From: Methylorubrum populi
GTDB taxonomy: Bacteria; Pseudomonadota; Alphaproteobacteria; Rhizobiales; Beijerinckiaceae
Direction: 5' to 3'
Length of the DNA: 64,000 bases
Assembly (NCBI RefSeq): GCF_002355515.1
Contig: NZ_AP014809.1
Coordinates: forward strand, 2,938,501 to 3,002,500
In this document: positions 11,996-22,667 of the stretch, in pieces
Layout of the letters: each line of letters starts with the position of its first letter
How positions within the stretch are numbered: the first letter of the stretch is position 1
Position numbers and translations under genes: made by a program
The notes under the pieces: generated by a model
Database searches by the model: none
Told to the model about the DNA's origin: nothing
What the model saw: the letters and a program-made list of their open reading frames with translations, nothing else

Positions 11996-12388
11996 AACAT
12001 GCTCGCTGCGTAGCCTATGGTCGCAACTGACTGTCGATTCGAGATTGTGACCGTCCGGTAGGCCGGCGAGCTTCAGCAAGCTCCGTCGATGGTGCGTGAA
12101 CGGAGCGTGCCGCTTTGGTCGAATGCGAGAGGGCGTGCGGCTCTCGCATTGACTTCGCAGGTGCAACGTCGCATATCGCAGCTGCAGCGTCAGCGGCCAC
12201 ACGGGGTCGCTTGAGGGGGCTGCGTGACGGTTCGCGCCTTTCCCGGGTCGCGCCCCGGCCCCTCTCTTCAACGTGCATGCACCCTAGGCCGCCCCATCAC
12301 GCGGGCAGCCTCCCGGACCGACGGACCTCACTAATTCTCCGAGCGCGTGGCGCCGGATCGCGGGTTCCGCTGCCTTGAAAGTACCGAC

Positions 12389-13921
12389 TTGACCCAATTC
12401 ACTGATTTCGGCCTCGCTCAGCCCGTGCTCCGCGCGCTGGAAGAGGCCGGCTACGTCACGCCGACCCCAATCCAGGCGCAGGCGGTTCCGCCGGCGATGG
12501 AGGGCCGCGACCTCTGCGGCATCGCCCAGACCGGCACCGGCAAGACCGCCGCCTTCGCTCTGCCGATCCTGCATCGCCTGTCGCTCGAGAACCGCCGCGC
12601 CCCGCGCCGCGGCTGCCGCGTGCTGGTGCTCTCGCCGACCCGCGAACTCGCGAGCCAGATCGCCGAGAGCTTCTCCGACTACGGCCGGCATCTGCCCTAC
12701 ACCAACACCGTCGTCTTCGGCGGCGTGAACATCAACCGCCAGGAGCGGGCGATCGCGCCGGGCGTCGATATCCTCGTCGCCACGCCGGGCCGGCTCATCG
12801 ATCTCGTCGACCGCCGGGCGCTGACGCTGGACGGCGTCGAGATCCTCGTCCTCGACGAGGCCGACCAGATGCTCGACCTCGGCTTCATCCACGCGCTCAA
12901 GCGGATCGTGAAGATGCTGCCGGCGCGCCGCCAGAGCCTGTTCTTCTCGGCCACCATGCCGAAGAACATCGCCGGCCTCGCCGACCAGTACCTGACCAAT
13001 CCGGTGCAGGTGGCGGTGACCCCGGTGGCGACCACCGCCGAGCGCGTCGAGCAGCAGGTCATCTTCTGCCATACCGGCGCCAAGCAGGCCCTGCTCAACC
13101 ACATTCTGCGTGATCCGAAGATCGAGCGCGTGCTCGTCTTCACCCGCACCAAGCACGGCGCGGACCGGGTCGTGCGCGGCCTCGACAAGGCCGGCATCGT
13201 CGGCGCGGCGATCCACGGCAACAAGAGCCAACCGCAACGCGAGCGGGCGCTCGCCGCCTTCCGCGACGGCTCCTGCCGCGTGCTGGTGGCCACCGACATC
13301 GCCGCGCGCGGCATCGACGTCGAGGGTGTCACCCACGTCGTGAACTACGACCTGCCGAACGTGCCGGAGAGCTACGTCCACCGCATCGGCCGTACGGCCC
13401 GCGCCGGGGCGGAAGGTCAGGCGATCTCGTTCTGCAACGACGAGGAGCGCGCCTATCTCCGCGATATCGAGCGGACCACGCGCCAGAAGGTGCCGGTCGC
13501 CGGCTTCCCCGAGGGCTTCGTCCCGCCGAGCCGTCAGGAGGCGCAGGACACCGCCGCCGAGGAGGCGCGCCGCCCGCCGCGTCAGCCGCAGGGTCGCCCC
13601 GGTCATCGCCAGGGCCGTCCGGGCGGCGGTCGCGGCCAGGGTGGCGAGGGCCGTGGCGAGCCGCGCGGTCACGAGGCGCGCGGCGGCCGTCCCGGCGGTC
13701 AGCCGGGCCACCGTCAGGACCAGCGCTCCGGGGCCCCGCGCCCCGATGGTCAGCGGCAGGATCAGCGCCGCCCCGAGCGGGCGGGTGAGGTTCGCCCGCA
13801 GGGTGCGCGTCCTCAGGGCGCTCGTCCGAACGACGGCCGCCGCGACGGACGCCCCGCGCGCTCCGGCGGGGGCGAGGGCGGGCGGGCCATCGGCTGGCTC
13901 GACCGCGCGCCGCGCTCCTGA
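12389..13921 (+). CDS. DEAD-box ATP-dependent RNA helicase (RhlE-type)
   Basis: Unwinds RNA duplexes in the cytosol, usually in ribosome assembly or cold adaptation. It has 510 residues with the full motif set: Q-motif [14 protein letters not shown]...TPIQ, motif [15 protein letters not shown], motif [15 protein letters not shown], motif III FSATMP, and motifs IV-VI ending [10 protein letters not shown]. After residue ~400 it becomes a long Arg/Gly/Gln/Pro-rich tail, a typical disordered RNA-binding extension. The TTG at 12389 (LTQFTDFG...) places the start at the family's N-terminus; a GTG at 12347 is an in-frame alternative, and neither has a strong ribosome site. Confidence 0.93.
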   Translation: MTQFTDFGLAQPVLRALEEAGYVTPTPIQAQAVPPAMEGRDLCGIAQTGTGKTAAFALPILHRLSLENRRAPRRGCRVLVLSPTRELASQIAESFSDYGRHLPYTNTVVFGGVNINRQERAIAPGVDILVATPGRLIDLVDRRALTLDGVEILVLDEADQMLDLGFIHALKRIVKMLPARRQSLFFSATMPKNIAGLADQYLTNPVQVAVTPVATTAERVEQQVIFCHTGAKQALLNHILRDPKIERVLVFTRTKHGADRVVRGLDKAGIVGAAIHGNKSQPQRERALAAFRDGSCRVLVATDIAARGIDVEGVTHVVNYDLPNVPESYVHRIGRTARAGAEGQAISFCNDEERAYLRDIERTTRQKVPVAGFPEGFVPPSRQEAQDTAAEEARRPPRQPQGRPGHRQGRPGGGRGQGGEGRGEPRGHEARGGRPGGQPGHRQDQRSGAPRPDGQRQDQRRPERAGEVRPQGARPQGARPNDGRRDGRPARSGGGEGGRAIGWLDRAPRS

Positions 13922-13949
13922 TCGCGCGAAGGTCTGAGGCGATCCTTTC

Positions 13950-13976
13950 GGCGCGGGATGCGTTCTATCCCGCGCC
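13950..13976 (+). terminator. hairpin after the helicase gene
   Basis: Perfect 10-bp stem GGCGCGGGAT / ATCCCGCGCC with a 7-base loop, 29 bp after the helicase stop. No clean T-run follows, so intrinsic termination is possible but not certain. Confidence 0.45.
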
Positions 13977-14015
13977 GTGCTTGTTCGAAGCGCGGCCCGA
14001 CAGGAGACAGGCGGG

Positions 14016-14201
14016 ATGCGCTACGAACTTTATCGTGACGCGGGCGGGCAGTGGCGCTGGCGCCTGCGCGTCCAGAACGGCAACGTGATCGCCGATTCCG
14101 GCGAGGGCTACATGCGCCGCGAGGATTGCGAGCGCGGCATCGCGCTGGTGAAGAGCAGCGGAGAGGCCTCTATCGTCGACATGACGACGAAGATCGCCTG
14201 A
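14016..14201 (+). CDS. DUF1508 (YegP-like) small protein
   Basis: Protein of 61 residues with the single-repeat DUF1508 pattern: MRYELYRDAGGQWRWRLR, then an asparagine/glycine turn, SGEGY, and a helix with the conserved SREDCERGI-like part (MRREDCERGIALVKSS) ending in a beta strand. The family (COG3422) is widespread and its function is poorly defined. The ATG at 14016 follows AGGAGACAGG. Confidence 0.8.
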   Translation: MRYELYRDAGGQWRWRLRVQNGNVIADSGEGYMRREDCERGIALVKSSGEASIVDMTTKIA

Positions 14202-14327
14202 TACGCTTCGGCCGACCGCGCGGCGCGAATTTCCTGCGCAACCGTTCCCGACCTTCGTGCGTTCACGCTTCCGCGGCGCGCCGGCCTCGGCGCGTCCGAT
14301 CGCGTTTGCCGCAGAGGGAATGCCCAC

Positions 14328-14609
14328 TTGCTCAAGAAACTTCTCATCGCCGCGCTGATGGTCCTGGGCCTCGCCGCGGTCGCGCCGCAGGGTGCCTCGG
14401 CCGCTCCGGTCGGTCCGTCGGCCGCGCTGATGACCGAAACCGCTCCCGCCACCGTCGAGAAAGCGCAGTACTATCGCCGCGGCTGGGGTCCGCGTCCCTA
14501 TTACGGTCGCCGCTTCTACGGCCCGCGCCCGTTCTACCGTCGTCCGTACTATCGCCGCCCGTACTATGGCCCGCGTCGCTTCTACGGGCCGCGCCGCTTC
14601 TACTACTGA
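14328..14609 (+). CDS. secreted Tyr/Arg/Pro-rich small protein
   Basis: Protein of 93 residues starting with TTG at 14328. A clear signal peptide (LKKLLIAALMVLGLAAVAPQGASA) precedes a mature part. The last ~45 residues are an almost pure RRxYYGPRPFY-type repeat of Tyr, Arg, Pro, Gly and Phe. Proteins of this composition are common small exported proteins in methylobacteria and rhizobia; no function is known. It is followed 56 bp later by a strong bidirectional terminator. Confidence 0.7.
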   Translation: MLKKLLIAALMVLGLAAVAPQGASAAPVGPSAALMTETAPATVEKAQYYRRGWGPRPYYGRRFYGPRPFYRRPYYRRPYYGPRRFYGPRRFYY

Positions 14610-14664
14610 GGCGTAGAACCGCGCGGGGGCATCGGCCCCGGTCTTCCGCGTTCGACCATCTGAC

Positions 14665-14700
14665 GAAAAAGCCCGAAGCATCGCTGCTTCGGGCTTTTTC
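14665..14700 (+). terminator. bidirectional Rho-independent terminator
   Basis: A 16-bp perfect stem (GAAAAAGCCCGAAGCA / TGCTTCGGGCTTTTTC) with a TCGC loop. The A-run on the left and T-run on the right allow termination on both strands. Confidence 0.92.
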
Positions 14701-14802
14701 GTTTTTGTGCGTCGGCGGTCCCGCTCCTGTCCGGCGCTTTCCAGAACGCAGTTGTAGCGCCTACTCCGACGCTTGTGATTCGTGCCGAACCCGCGCGTCA
14801 TA

Positions 14803-14818
14803 CCAGACCTCGTTGAGC
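14803..14818 (+). repeat. IS630 left terminal inverted repeat
   Basis: CCAGACCTCGTTGAGC, next to target TA at 14801-14802; imperfect inverted match (12/16) to the right end. Confidence 0.8.
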
Positions 14819-14891
14819 GCGACTCACGACGGGTAGCGCCGCTGTCTCGGCCGTGATTCTGTCCTCGGGTTTGGGGCCTGAGGAGGATGCG

Positions 14892-15949
14892 ATGGCCGCT
14901 CCCGTACCGCTGCGGTCGGACTTCGATGCCGGATCCTTACGTGCCCTGGCCAAGGGTTCACGCGATCCGGCCCAGACCCGCCGCTTGCTGGCGCTGTCGG
15001 TGATCTCGGCGGGCGGCTCGCGCTCGGAGGCGGCCGAGATCGGCGGGGTCGGGCTGCAGACGGTGCGCGACTGGGTCCTGGCCTTCAACGCCGATGGCCC
15101 GGACGGGCTGATCGACGGCAAGGCCCCTGGGGCCCGTCCGCGCCTGAACGCCGATCAGCGGGACGTCCTCAAGGCGCTGGTCGAACAGGGGCCGGTTCCC
15201 GCCGCTCACGGCGTGGTACGCTGGCGGCTCTGCGATCTGGCCCAGATCCTGTCCGAGGATCACGGCGTGTCGGTTTCCGAGCAGACCCTGAGCCGGGTCT
15301 TGCGGGCGATGGGCTACCGCAAGCTCTCGGCCCGTCCGCGCCATCACGCCCAGGACCCGGAGGCCGCGGCCATTTTTAAAAAGACTTCCCCGACCGTCTG
15401 GCGGAGATCGCGCAAGCTGTCGGCGGCAAGCCGATAGAGGTCTGGTTCTGCGACGAGGCCCGTGTCGGCCAGAAGAACACGCTGACCCGGCGCTGGGCCA
15501 AGCGCGGGACACGCCCCTCAGCCCCAAAGGATCAGCGCACACAGTCGGCCTACATCTTCGGGGCGATCTGCCCGGCCCGGGGCGTCGGCGCGGGTTTGGT
15601 CATGCCCCGCTGCACCACCGAGGCGATGGCCCACCACCTCGAAGAGATCTCAGGGACCGTGGCTCCCGGTGCCCACGCCGTGCTCCTCCTCGATCAGGCC
15701 GGCTGGCACACGACCAAGAAGCTGCCGGTCCCCGACAACATCACCCTTCTGCCGCTGCCGGCGCGTAGTCCCGAACTCAACCCCGTCGAGAACCTGTGGC
15801 AGTTCCTTCGCGACAACTGGCTCGGCAACCGGATCTTCAAATCCTACGCCGATATCCTCGATCACTGCTGCGACGCCTGGAACAAGCTCATCGACCAGCC
15901 CTGGCGCATCATGTCCATCGGACTACGCCAATGGACACATGGGTTCTGA
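14892..15949 (+). CDS. IS630-family transposase, two frames joined by a -1 shift
   Basis: Tc1/mariner-like DDE transposase. The first frame (14892-15437, ATG after TGAGGAGG) encodes the N-terminal helix-turn-helix region (QTRRLLALSVISAGGSRSEA, GVGLQTVRDWVLAFNADGPDGL, winged-helix with HGVSVSEQTLSRVLRAMGYR). The second frame, to 15949, encodes the catalytic part: VWFCDEARVGQKN, VLLLDQAGWH and the final SPELNPVENLWQFL with the DDE glutamate. The switch is at 15373-15383, a T5A5G run, and continuing in the -1 frame gives a seamless FKKDFPDRL product of ~350 residues. This is either programmed frameshifting, transcriptional slippage on the homopolymers, or a decayed gene. Confidence 0.85.
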
Positions 15950-15963
15950 TCAATGAGGATTGG
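15948..15963 (-). repeat. IS630 right terminal inverted repeat
   Basis: Reads CCAATCCTCATTGATC on the minus strand, next to TA at 15964-15965. Confidence 0.8.
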
Positions 15964-16050
15964 TATCAGTCGGCCGGTGCATGCTGGCCAATGATCACAG
16001 TCGGCTAATGATGCTCGACCTCACAGCGGCATCCTCTAGAACGGGGTCTC

Positions 16051-16305
16051 ATGACGCCCGTGAGCCGCTGCCTGCACAAGGTCGATCATCTCTCTGCTGT
16101 TCCGGACAGTTCCGTTGCGGATCGGCTCGACACAGCCCTCAACGAGCTGGAAGGCGCCTATCGCAAGCCGAGCGAGCGCGTGGTCGCGCTGGAAGCTGTC
16201 CTGCAGGAGGTTTCCCGGGACAGTCGGAAAAGCGGAACGCCGTTCGGACGGCTCGTCCTGCGATCATTAGAACGCCGGCAAAGTAAAATTGCGCGGTCCT
16301 TCTGA
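16051..16305 (+). CDS. hypothetical small protein, 84 aa (weak)
   Basis: A short open frame from an ATG at 16051 with a central helical, charged segment (LDTALNELEGAYRKPSERVVALEAVLQEV). No clear ribosome site and no family recognised. The surrounding sequence is less GC-rich than the chromosome on either side. It may be a gene or a chance frame. Confidence 0.3.
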   Translation: MTPVSRCLHKVDHLSAVPDSSVADRLDTALNELEGAYRKPSERVVALEAVLQEVSRDSRKSGTPFGRLVLRSLERRQSKIARSF

Positions 16306-16432
16306 ATTTCACGTTGTATTACCTTCGTTTGATCTTTGTGTGTTGCGGTTGAGAGACAGATGTGGGACGCTGCATCTCGTATACAGAAAGCAGTTCCCTT
16401 CCCGAGACCAGGAACCACCTTGGGGCGCGCTC

Positions 16433-16472
16433 ATCGCAAGGATGACGCGCCCTTCCTTTTTTGGCGGGCGGC
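16433..16472 (+). terminator. Rho-independent terminator with bulged stem
   Basis: GGGCGCG-C-TCATC / GATGACGCGCCC stem (12 pairs, one bulged C), GCAAG loop, then TTCCTTTTTT. It lies 128 bp after the weak frame ending at 16305, so it marks the end of some transcript here, possibly a small RNA. Confidence 0.65.
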
Positions 16473-16713
16473 GCGCAACTCACTCGGGTGCGGCGTTGAA
16501 GGTCGACTCGTTCTTGTCGGCGCCAAACCGAAGCATGGCTTCGATCAAGTGCCGCCACCGTTCTCGGGCACCCGCTTCCCTGCACCGCGCTCGGTAGGCC
16601 TCGTCGCGCAATGGGTCGTGTCGAGAGCCCTGTTTCGAAAAGTGCCGGCCGGATGTAGGATCGTGCTCATGTGAGTGGGTCCGCGTGAGACGGTCCCCTC
16701 CGGAGGACGCCCC

Positions 16714-16857
16714 ATGATCGATCTCGTGACGCGGCAGCGGCGCGCGATTGCGACCGCCTGCTCTCTGTCCTGGCAGGACATTCCCCTGGAGCTGTTCGTC
16801 TGCGCCGCAGCGATCTTCCTCGCCGCCGGACTTGAGCTTCTCGGCCTGATGCCCTGA
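16714..16857 (+). CDS. small single-span membrane protein, 47 aa
   Basis: Reads MIDLVTRQRRAIATACSLSW and then a hydrophobic helix (LELFVCAAAIFLAAGLELLGLM). The ATG follows GGAGGACGCCCC, a good ribosome site, which is the main reason to accept it. No family recognised. Confidence 0.5.
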   Translation: MIDLVTRQRRAIATACSLSWQDIPLELFVCAAAIFLAAGLELLGLMP

Positions 16858-16945
16858 CGGAGCGGTTTCCGGCCTCTGGCGCGGGGGCGGTGGCCGTGCT
16901 TGGCTGTCGGCCGAAGCATCGTCGAATCGATGGCAGGGGGGATCG

Positions 16946-17350
16946 ATGACACAGGCGATCGATGTGGGCGGCGATCATCCGATCGGTGACCTGACGGTGC
17001 GGACCATCGCCATGCCCGCCGATACCAATGCCAACGGCGACATCTTCGGCGGCTGGGTGCTGTCGCAGATGGATCAGGCCGGCGGTATCGCCGGGGTCGA
17101 GCGGGCGCAGGGGCGGGTCGTGACCGTGGCCGTCGATGCGATGACCTTCATCCGGCCCGTGCGGGTCGGCGACGTGCTGTGCGTCTACACCCGGATCGGG
17201 CATGTCGGGCGCACCTCGATGAAGATCCATCTCGAGGCCTGGGCCCGACGCTTCCAGACGCAGATCCGCGAGAAAGTCACCGAGGCGACCTTCACCTTCG
17301 TTGCCATCGACGAGGTGGGTCGGCCGCGCCCGATCCCGGCCGAGGGCTGA
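16946..17350 (+). CDS. acyl-CoA thioesterase, hotdog fold (YciA-like)
   Basis: Hydrolyses acyl-CoA thioesters in the cytosol. It has 134 residues with the hotdog signature of the YciA/BACH group: TIAMPADTNANGDIFGGWVLSQMDQAGG, where Asn-x-Asn-Gly-Asp-Ile-Phe-Gly-Gly is the CoA/active-site region, then VVTVAVDAMTFIRPVRVGDVL and a C-terminal EATFTFVAID strand. Length is normal. It is followed 74 bp downstream by a metallo-hydrolase gene in the same direction; together they may be a small metabolite clean-up unit. Confidence 0.92.
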   Translation: MTQAIDVGGDHPIGDLTVRTIAMPADTNANGDIFGGWVLSQMDQAGGIAGVERAQGRVVTVAVDAMTFIRPVRVGDVLCVYTRIGHVGRTSMKIHLEAWARRFQTQIREKVTEATFTFVAIDEVGRPRPIPAEG

Positions 17351-17424
17351 AGGCGCCGCAGATTGGCGCTTCCCTCTGCGACGGTTTAAAACCGCACACG
17401 CCTGTCTCAACCTGTCGAGTCCGC

Positions 17425-18069
17425 ATGTCCGCCACGCCCCGCGCCGCGATCATCCCGGTCACTCCGTTCCAGCAGAACTGCACGCTGATCTGGGACGATG
17501 CCACGAAGGTCGGTGCCGTGGTCGACCCCGGCGGCGATCTGGAGCGGATCGAGGCGGCGATCCGCTCGCAGGGCGTGAAGGTCGAGAAGATCCTGCTCAC
17601 CCACGGTCATATCGACCATGCCGGCGGCGCTGCCGAACTCAAGGAGCGCCTCGGCGTCCCCGTTGAGGGCCCGCACGAGGCGGACAAGTTCCTGCTCGAC
17701 TCCCTGCCGGAAACCGGCGCGAATTACGGCCTCGAGGGCGCTCGCGCGGTCACGCCGGATCGCTGGCTCAACGAGAGCGACACCGTCACCGTAGGGGGGC
17801 TGACCTTCGATATCTGGCACGCCCCCGGCCATTCTCCCGGCAGCGTCGTGTTCATGAGCCGCGACGCCCGCTTCGCTCTGGTCGGAGACGTGGTGTTCCA
17901 GGGCTCGATCGGCCGCACCGATCTGCCCGGTGGCAATCACGAGCAACTGCTCCGGATGATCAAGGAGAAGGTCCTGCCGCTCGGTGACGACGTCGCCTTC
18001 ATTCCCGGACACGGGCCGACCGGGACGCTGGGGCAGGAGCGGATGACGAACCCGTTTTTGCAGGGCTGA
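17425..18069 (+). CDS. metallo-beta-lactamase fold hydrolase (glyoxalase II-like)
   Basis: Protein of 214 residues of the GloB/YcbL group. The metal-binding motif THGHIDHAGG (HxHxDH) is intact, followed by WHAPGHSPGS (third His), LVGDVVFQGSIGRTDLPGGN (bridging Asp) and FIPGHGPTGTLGQER (last His). The pattern GDxLFxxxIGRxDLPGG is typical of the YcbL-type small hydrolases; a thioester such as an acyl-glutathione is the likely kind of substrate. The ATG at 17425 was chosen for family length. Confidence 0.88.
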   Translation: MSATPRAAIIPVTPFQQNCTLIWDDATKVGAVVDPGGDLERIEAAIRSQGVKVEKILLTHGHIDHAGGAAELKERLGVPVEGPHEADKFLLDSLPETGANYGLEGARAVTPDRWLNESDTVTVGGLTFDIWHAPGHSPGSVVFMSRDARFALVGDVVFQGSIGRTDLPGGNHEQLLRMIKEKVLPLGDDVAFIPGHGPTGTLGQERMTNPFLQG

Positions 18070-18121
18070 GCGCGGTTCGGGCGAGCCGTCGACCCACTCG
18101 GTAGATTCTGCTCCGTGCCGT

Positions 18122-18149
18122 CCGGAGAGGCCTGCTCAGGCCTCTCCGG
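18122..18149 (+). terminator. strong palindromic hairpin between the hydrolase gene and gyrB
   Basis: Perfect 13-bp stem CCGGAGAGGCCTG / CAGGCCTCTCCGG with a 2-base centre, 53 bp after the hydrolase stop. No T-run follows, so it may be a Rho-assisted end or a protein-binding palindrome. Confidence 0.4.
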
Positions 18150-18344
18150 CGAAAGGCCCGATCTCATCGGTGCCTGCGGAACACAGAGTGTCTTGCGTTT
18201 CGCGTCCCCGCGGCAAGGGTTGGCGGTAGCCCTTACGCGGCGTTAACGCCGAGGGTCCACAAAGGGGGCAACCGGCGCTTTCCCGACGCGAAAAGCGATG
18301 CAAAATCAGGGGAGAACGCCTATATGGGATTGAGACGGAGATAG

Positions 18345-20855
<2,511 letters not shown>

Positions 20856-20872
20856 TCGTCGTCTGGGGGAAA

Positions 20873-20926
20873 GTGATTAGGCTGCCTTTCAAAGCGAATA
20901 GGCTGACCTATGAAAGCGATTAAGTG
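20873..20926. repeat. three-fold iterated motif, 21-22 bp period
   Basis: GTGATTAGGCTG (20873), GCGAATAGGCTG (20894) and GCGATTAAGTG (20916), the latter two preceded by AAA. Spacing of about two helical turns resembles the multiple terminal transposase-binding sites of IS21-family elements. No transposase is attached, so it may be a relic end at the gyrB/accessory boundary. Confidence 0.4.
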
Positions 20927-21509
20927 TTCTTCCCGGGCATCCTGGTGCGTTCAACAGGCAGCTGGCGTTCGAGACCGAGGGCGAAAAGGGCGCGCGCCAT
21001 CCGTGGCGCTCGTTATAGCACGGGACAGGCGCAAGTGCCTACTTCCGACGTGAAAGCCAACGCCAGCTTGAGTTTTCACTTGGTTCGGAAGATCCACGGA
21101 CAGTCGGCTGTCTTTGCTTAAAGGTAATCCGGCGCTTACGCGTAGGGAAAATAGCAAAGCTTGGTGAGTAACGGCGCGGCCGCGGCATCCCCCGGATGCA
21201 CCGCGCCCCGCCAACTACGCCCACCGGGAGGCACGTCGGCCGGAAATCGGCCTCTCGGCTTCACCCGTCGCCGAGCATTTCGCAACGAGCCAGGCTCGCT
21301 CTTGAACGGCGGGTCGCGCCCGTCCGTCGGATCGTTGATGATCCCGAAGTCCTCGCCAGGTTCATAGAACACTCGACCGCAATCGAGGTCAGGTGCAAAC
21401 GGCCTGCCTTCGGTCAGGAAGTACGCATCACCGTCGTGTCTGACGTAGAGGGGGACTCATCCCTCCGCTCCGTCACCATAAATACGCCCCTGCGGTTCCC
21501 GTGGCCGTT
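20927..21509. other. intergenic stretch without a supported gene
   Basis: About 580 bp between the iterated motif and the first minus-strand accessory gene. Short frames exist on both strands, but none has a good start, a recognisable domain or a typical composition. It probably contains relic DNA from the island junction. Confidence 0.5.
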
Positions 21510-21851
21510 TCAGGCGTAGAAGCTGCTCGTGTCCACCTTCAGCCGTAGGATGACCGGCCCCGCGGGGGAGAGGCTGCCCTCGAACCGTCCTGGAAAGGTC
21601 TCCGATACCGTAAGGCCGTCCGCGCCGTCCCCGTAATTCAGGGTGCAATGGACGTTGATCGGGCCCTCGAAGCTGCCGGCACGCACCTTGATCTCGTCGG
21701 CGAAGACCTCGACGGAGTCGACGTGCGTGTGCGCCGACAGCGCGCCCAGGTCCCCCCAGGCTTCGGTCCCGGTCAGGTCGATCTCTCGCACGGCCGTTGC
21801 GACGGCCTGGAGGACAGCCGCATCCGTGCTTGCTGCGTCAGGGCCCGGCAT
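21510..21851 (-). CDS. hypothetical protein, last gene of the PfkB/QueC/OGG operon
   Basis: Protein of 113 residues with no signal peptide. An N-terminal helix (AAVLQAVATAVREID) is followed by mostly beta strands (SVEVFADEIKVRAGSF, PINVHCTLNYGD, PVILRLKVDTSSFYA). It starts 9 bp after the FRG gene stop, so it should be co-translated. I do not recognise a family. It could be a small partner, for example an inhibitor, of the FRG protein. Confidence 0.65.
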   Translation of the reverse strand: MPGPDAASTDAAVLQAVATAVREIDLTGTEAWGDLGALSAHTHVDSVEVFADEIKVRAGSFEGPINVHCTLNYGDGADGLTVSETFPGRFEGSLSPAGPVILRLKVDTSSFYA

Positions 21852-21860
21852 GCAACCTCC

Positions 21861-22649
21861 TCAGAACACGGCGGCGCCAATGCCGAGACGCTGCCGATAC
21901 TGCCAGCTCAGCGAGAGACATACGCCCTCAAGGCTAGCCCAGATATGGGCCGCATCGATGCCGAGGCTGAAGAGCTTGCGCTGGAAGCGCGACCGGACCC
22001 CTCGCGGTATGACGAAGCTGTTTTCAGCCAGTCCGCTCGGCATCCAGGGTTCGCTGGGCCTGGGATGAACGGAGAACAACCCGCGCTGGCTCGCGATCCT
22101 CGGGGCCGTCGTGGTCGGGAGCAGGAACCCCACGCGGTCGATCTCGAACGGGCCCGGTCCGCCCTCCGGATTTATGACGAGCGTGTCGTCCACCGGATAG
22201 GCGTAGATCACGGCATCGGCGTCCAAGGGGTCGCTGGAGACCGCGAAGAAGCACGCGACGAGTGGGTTGGTCGTCCAGTCCAGGAGGCGCGTCGGCAGCC
22301 CGAAATGCTGCCCCAGGGCCAGCCAGTCCCAATCGGTCGCCCCCGGCAGCGAGACGTGCAACCGTGCCTCGCGCTTGAAGGCGCGGAACAGGTGCTCCTC
22401 GAACAGCGGGTCGTGGTTCGGCGTGCGGCCCGCGCTCGGCACACATAGGAATTCGCGGGACGCGCAGCCCCGAAAGACCCAGCGCGAGTGCATGCGCCGG
22501 TCCAGGAAGTCCTGGAAGGATTGCCAGGTCTCCTGCGCCGACTTGAGACGCTCCACGGTGTCCGCGGCCGAAGCCGGGCCACGCGGCTGGACCGGCTCCG
22601 CCGAGACGCCACGGATCGGTTTGGGAGGGGGGCGGGTCGGAGGTCTCAT
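21861..22649 (-). CDS. FRG-domain protein
   Basis: Protein of 262 residues. The FRG domain is clear: the name motif in RWVFRGCAS, then LALGQHFGLPTRLLDWTTNPLVACFFAV, a stretch highly conserved in this family, followed by AVIYAY and a C-terminal SRFQRKLF. FRG domains are common in bacterial conflict loci and are suspected enzymes or sensors, but no reaction is established. The first ~30 residues are Pro/Arg-rich and may not all be translated. It begins 18 bp after the first PfkB-NDT gene in the same operon. Confidence 0.85.
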   Translation of the reverse strand: MRPPTRPPPKPIRGVSAEPVQPRGPASAADTVERLKSAQETWQSFQDFLDRRMHSRWVFRGCASREFLCVPSAGRTPNHDPLFEEHLFRAFKREARLHVSLPGATDWDWLALGQHFGLPTRLLDWTTNPLVACFFAVSSDPLDADAVIYAYPVDDTLVINPEGGPGPFEIDRVGFLLPTTTAPRIASQRGLFSVHPRPSEPWMPSGLAENSFVIPRGVRSRFQRKLFSLGIDAAHIWASLEGVCLSLSWQYRQRLGIGAAVF

Positions 22650-22667
22650 CGACGATGTCCGGTCGGG

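Larger units (their letters stand above)
14803..15963 (+). mobile_element. IS630-family insertion sequence, 1161 bp, ends visible
   Basis: Both ends can be read. The left end begins CCAGACCTCGTTGAGC (14803-14818) and the right end, read inward on the other strand, begins CCAATCCTCATTGATC (15963-15948); 12 of 16 positions match. Each end abuts a TA dinucleotide (14801-14802 and 15964-15965), the TA target duplication expected for IS630/Tc1-mariner elements. The single transposase gene fills almost the whole interval, in two frames. Confidence 0.85.
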
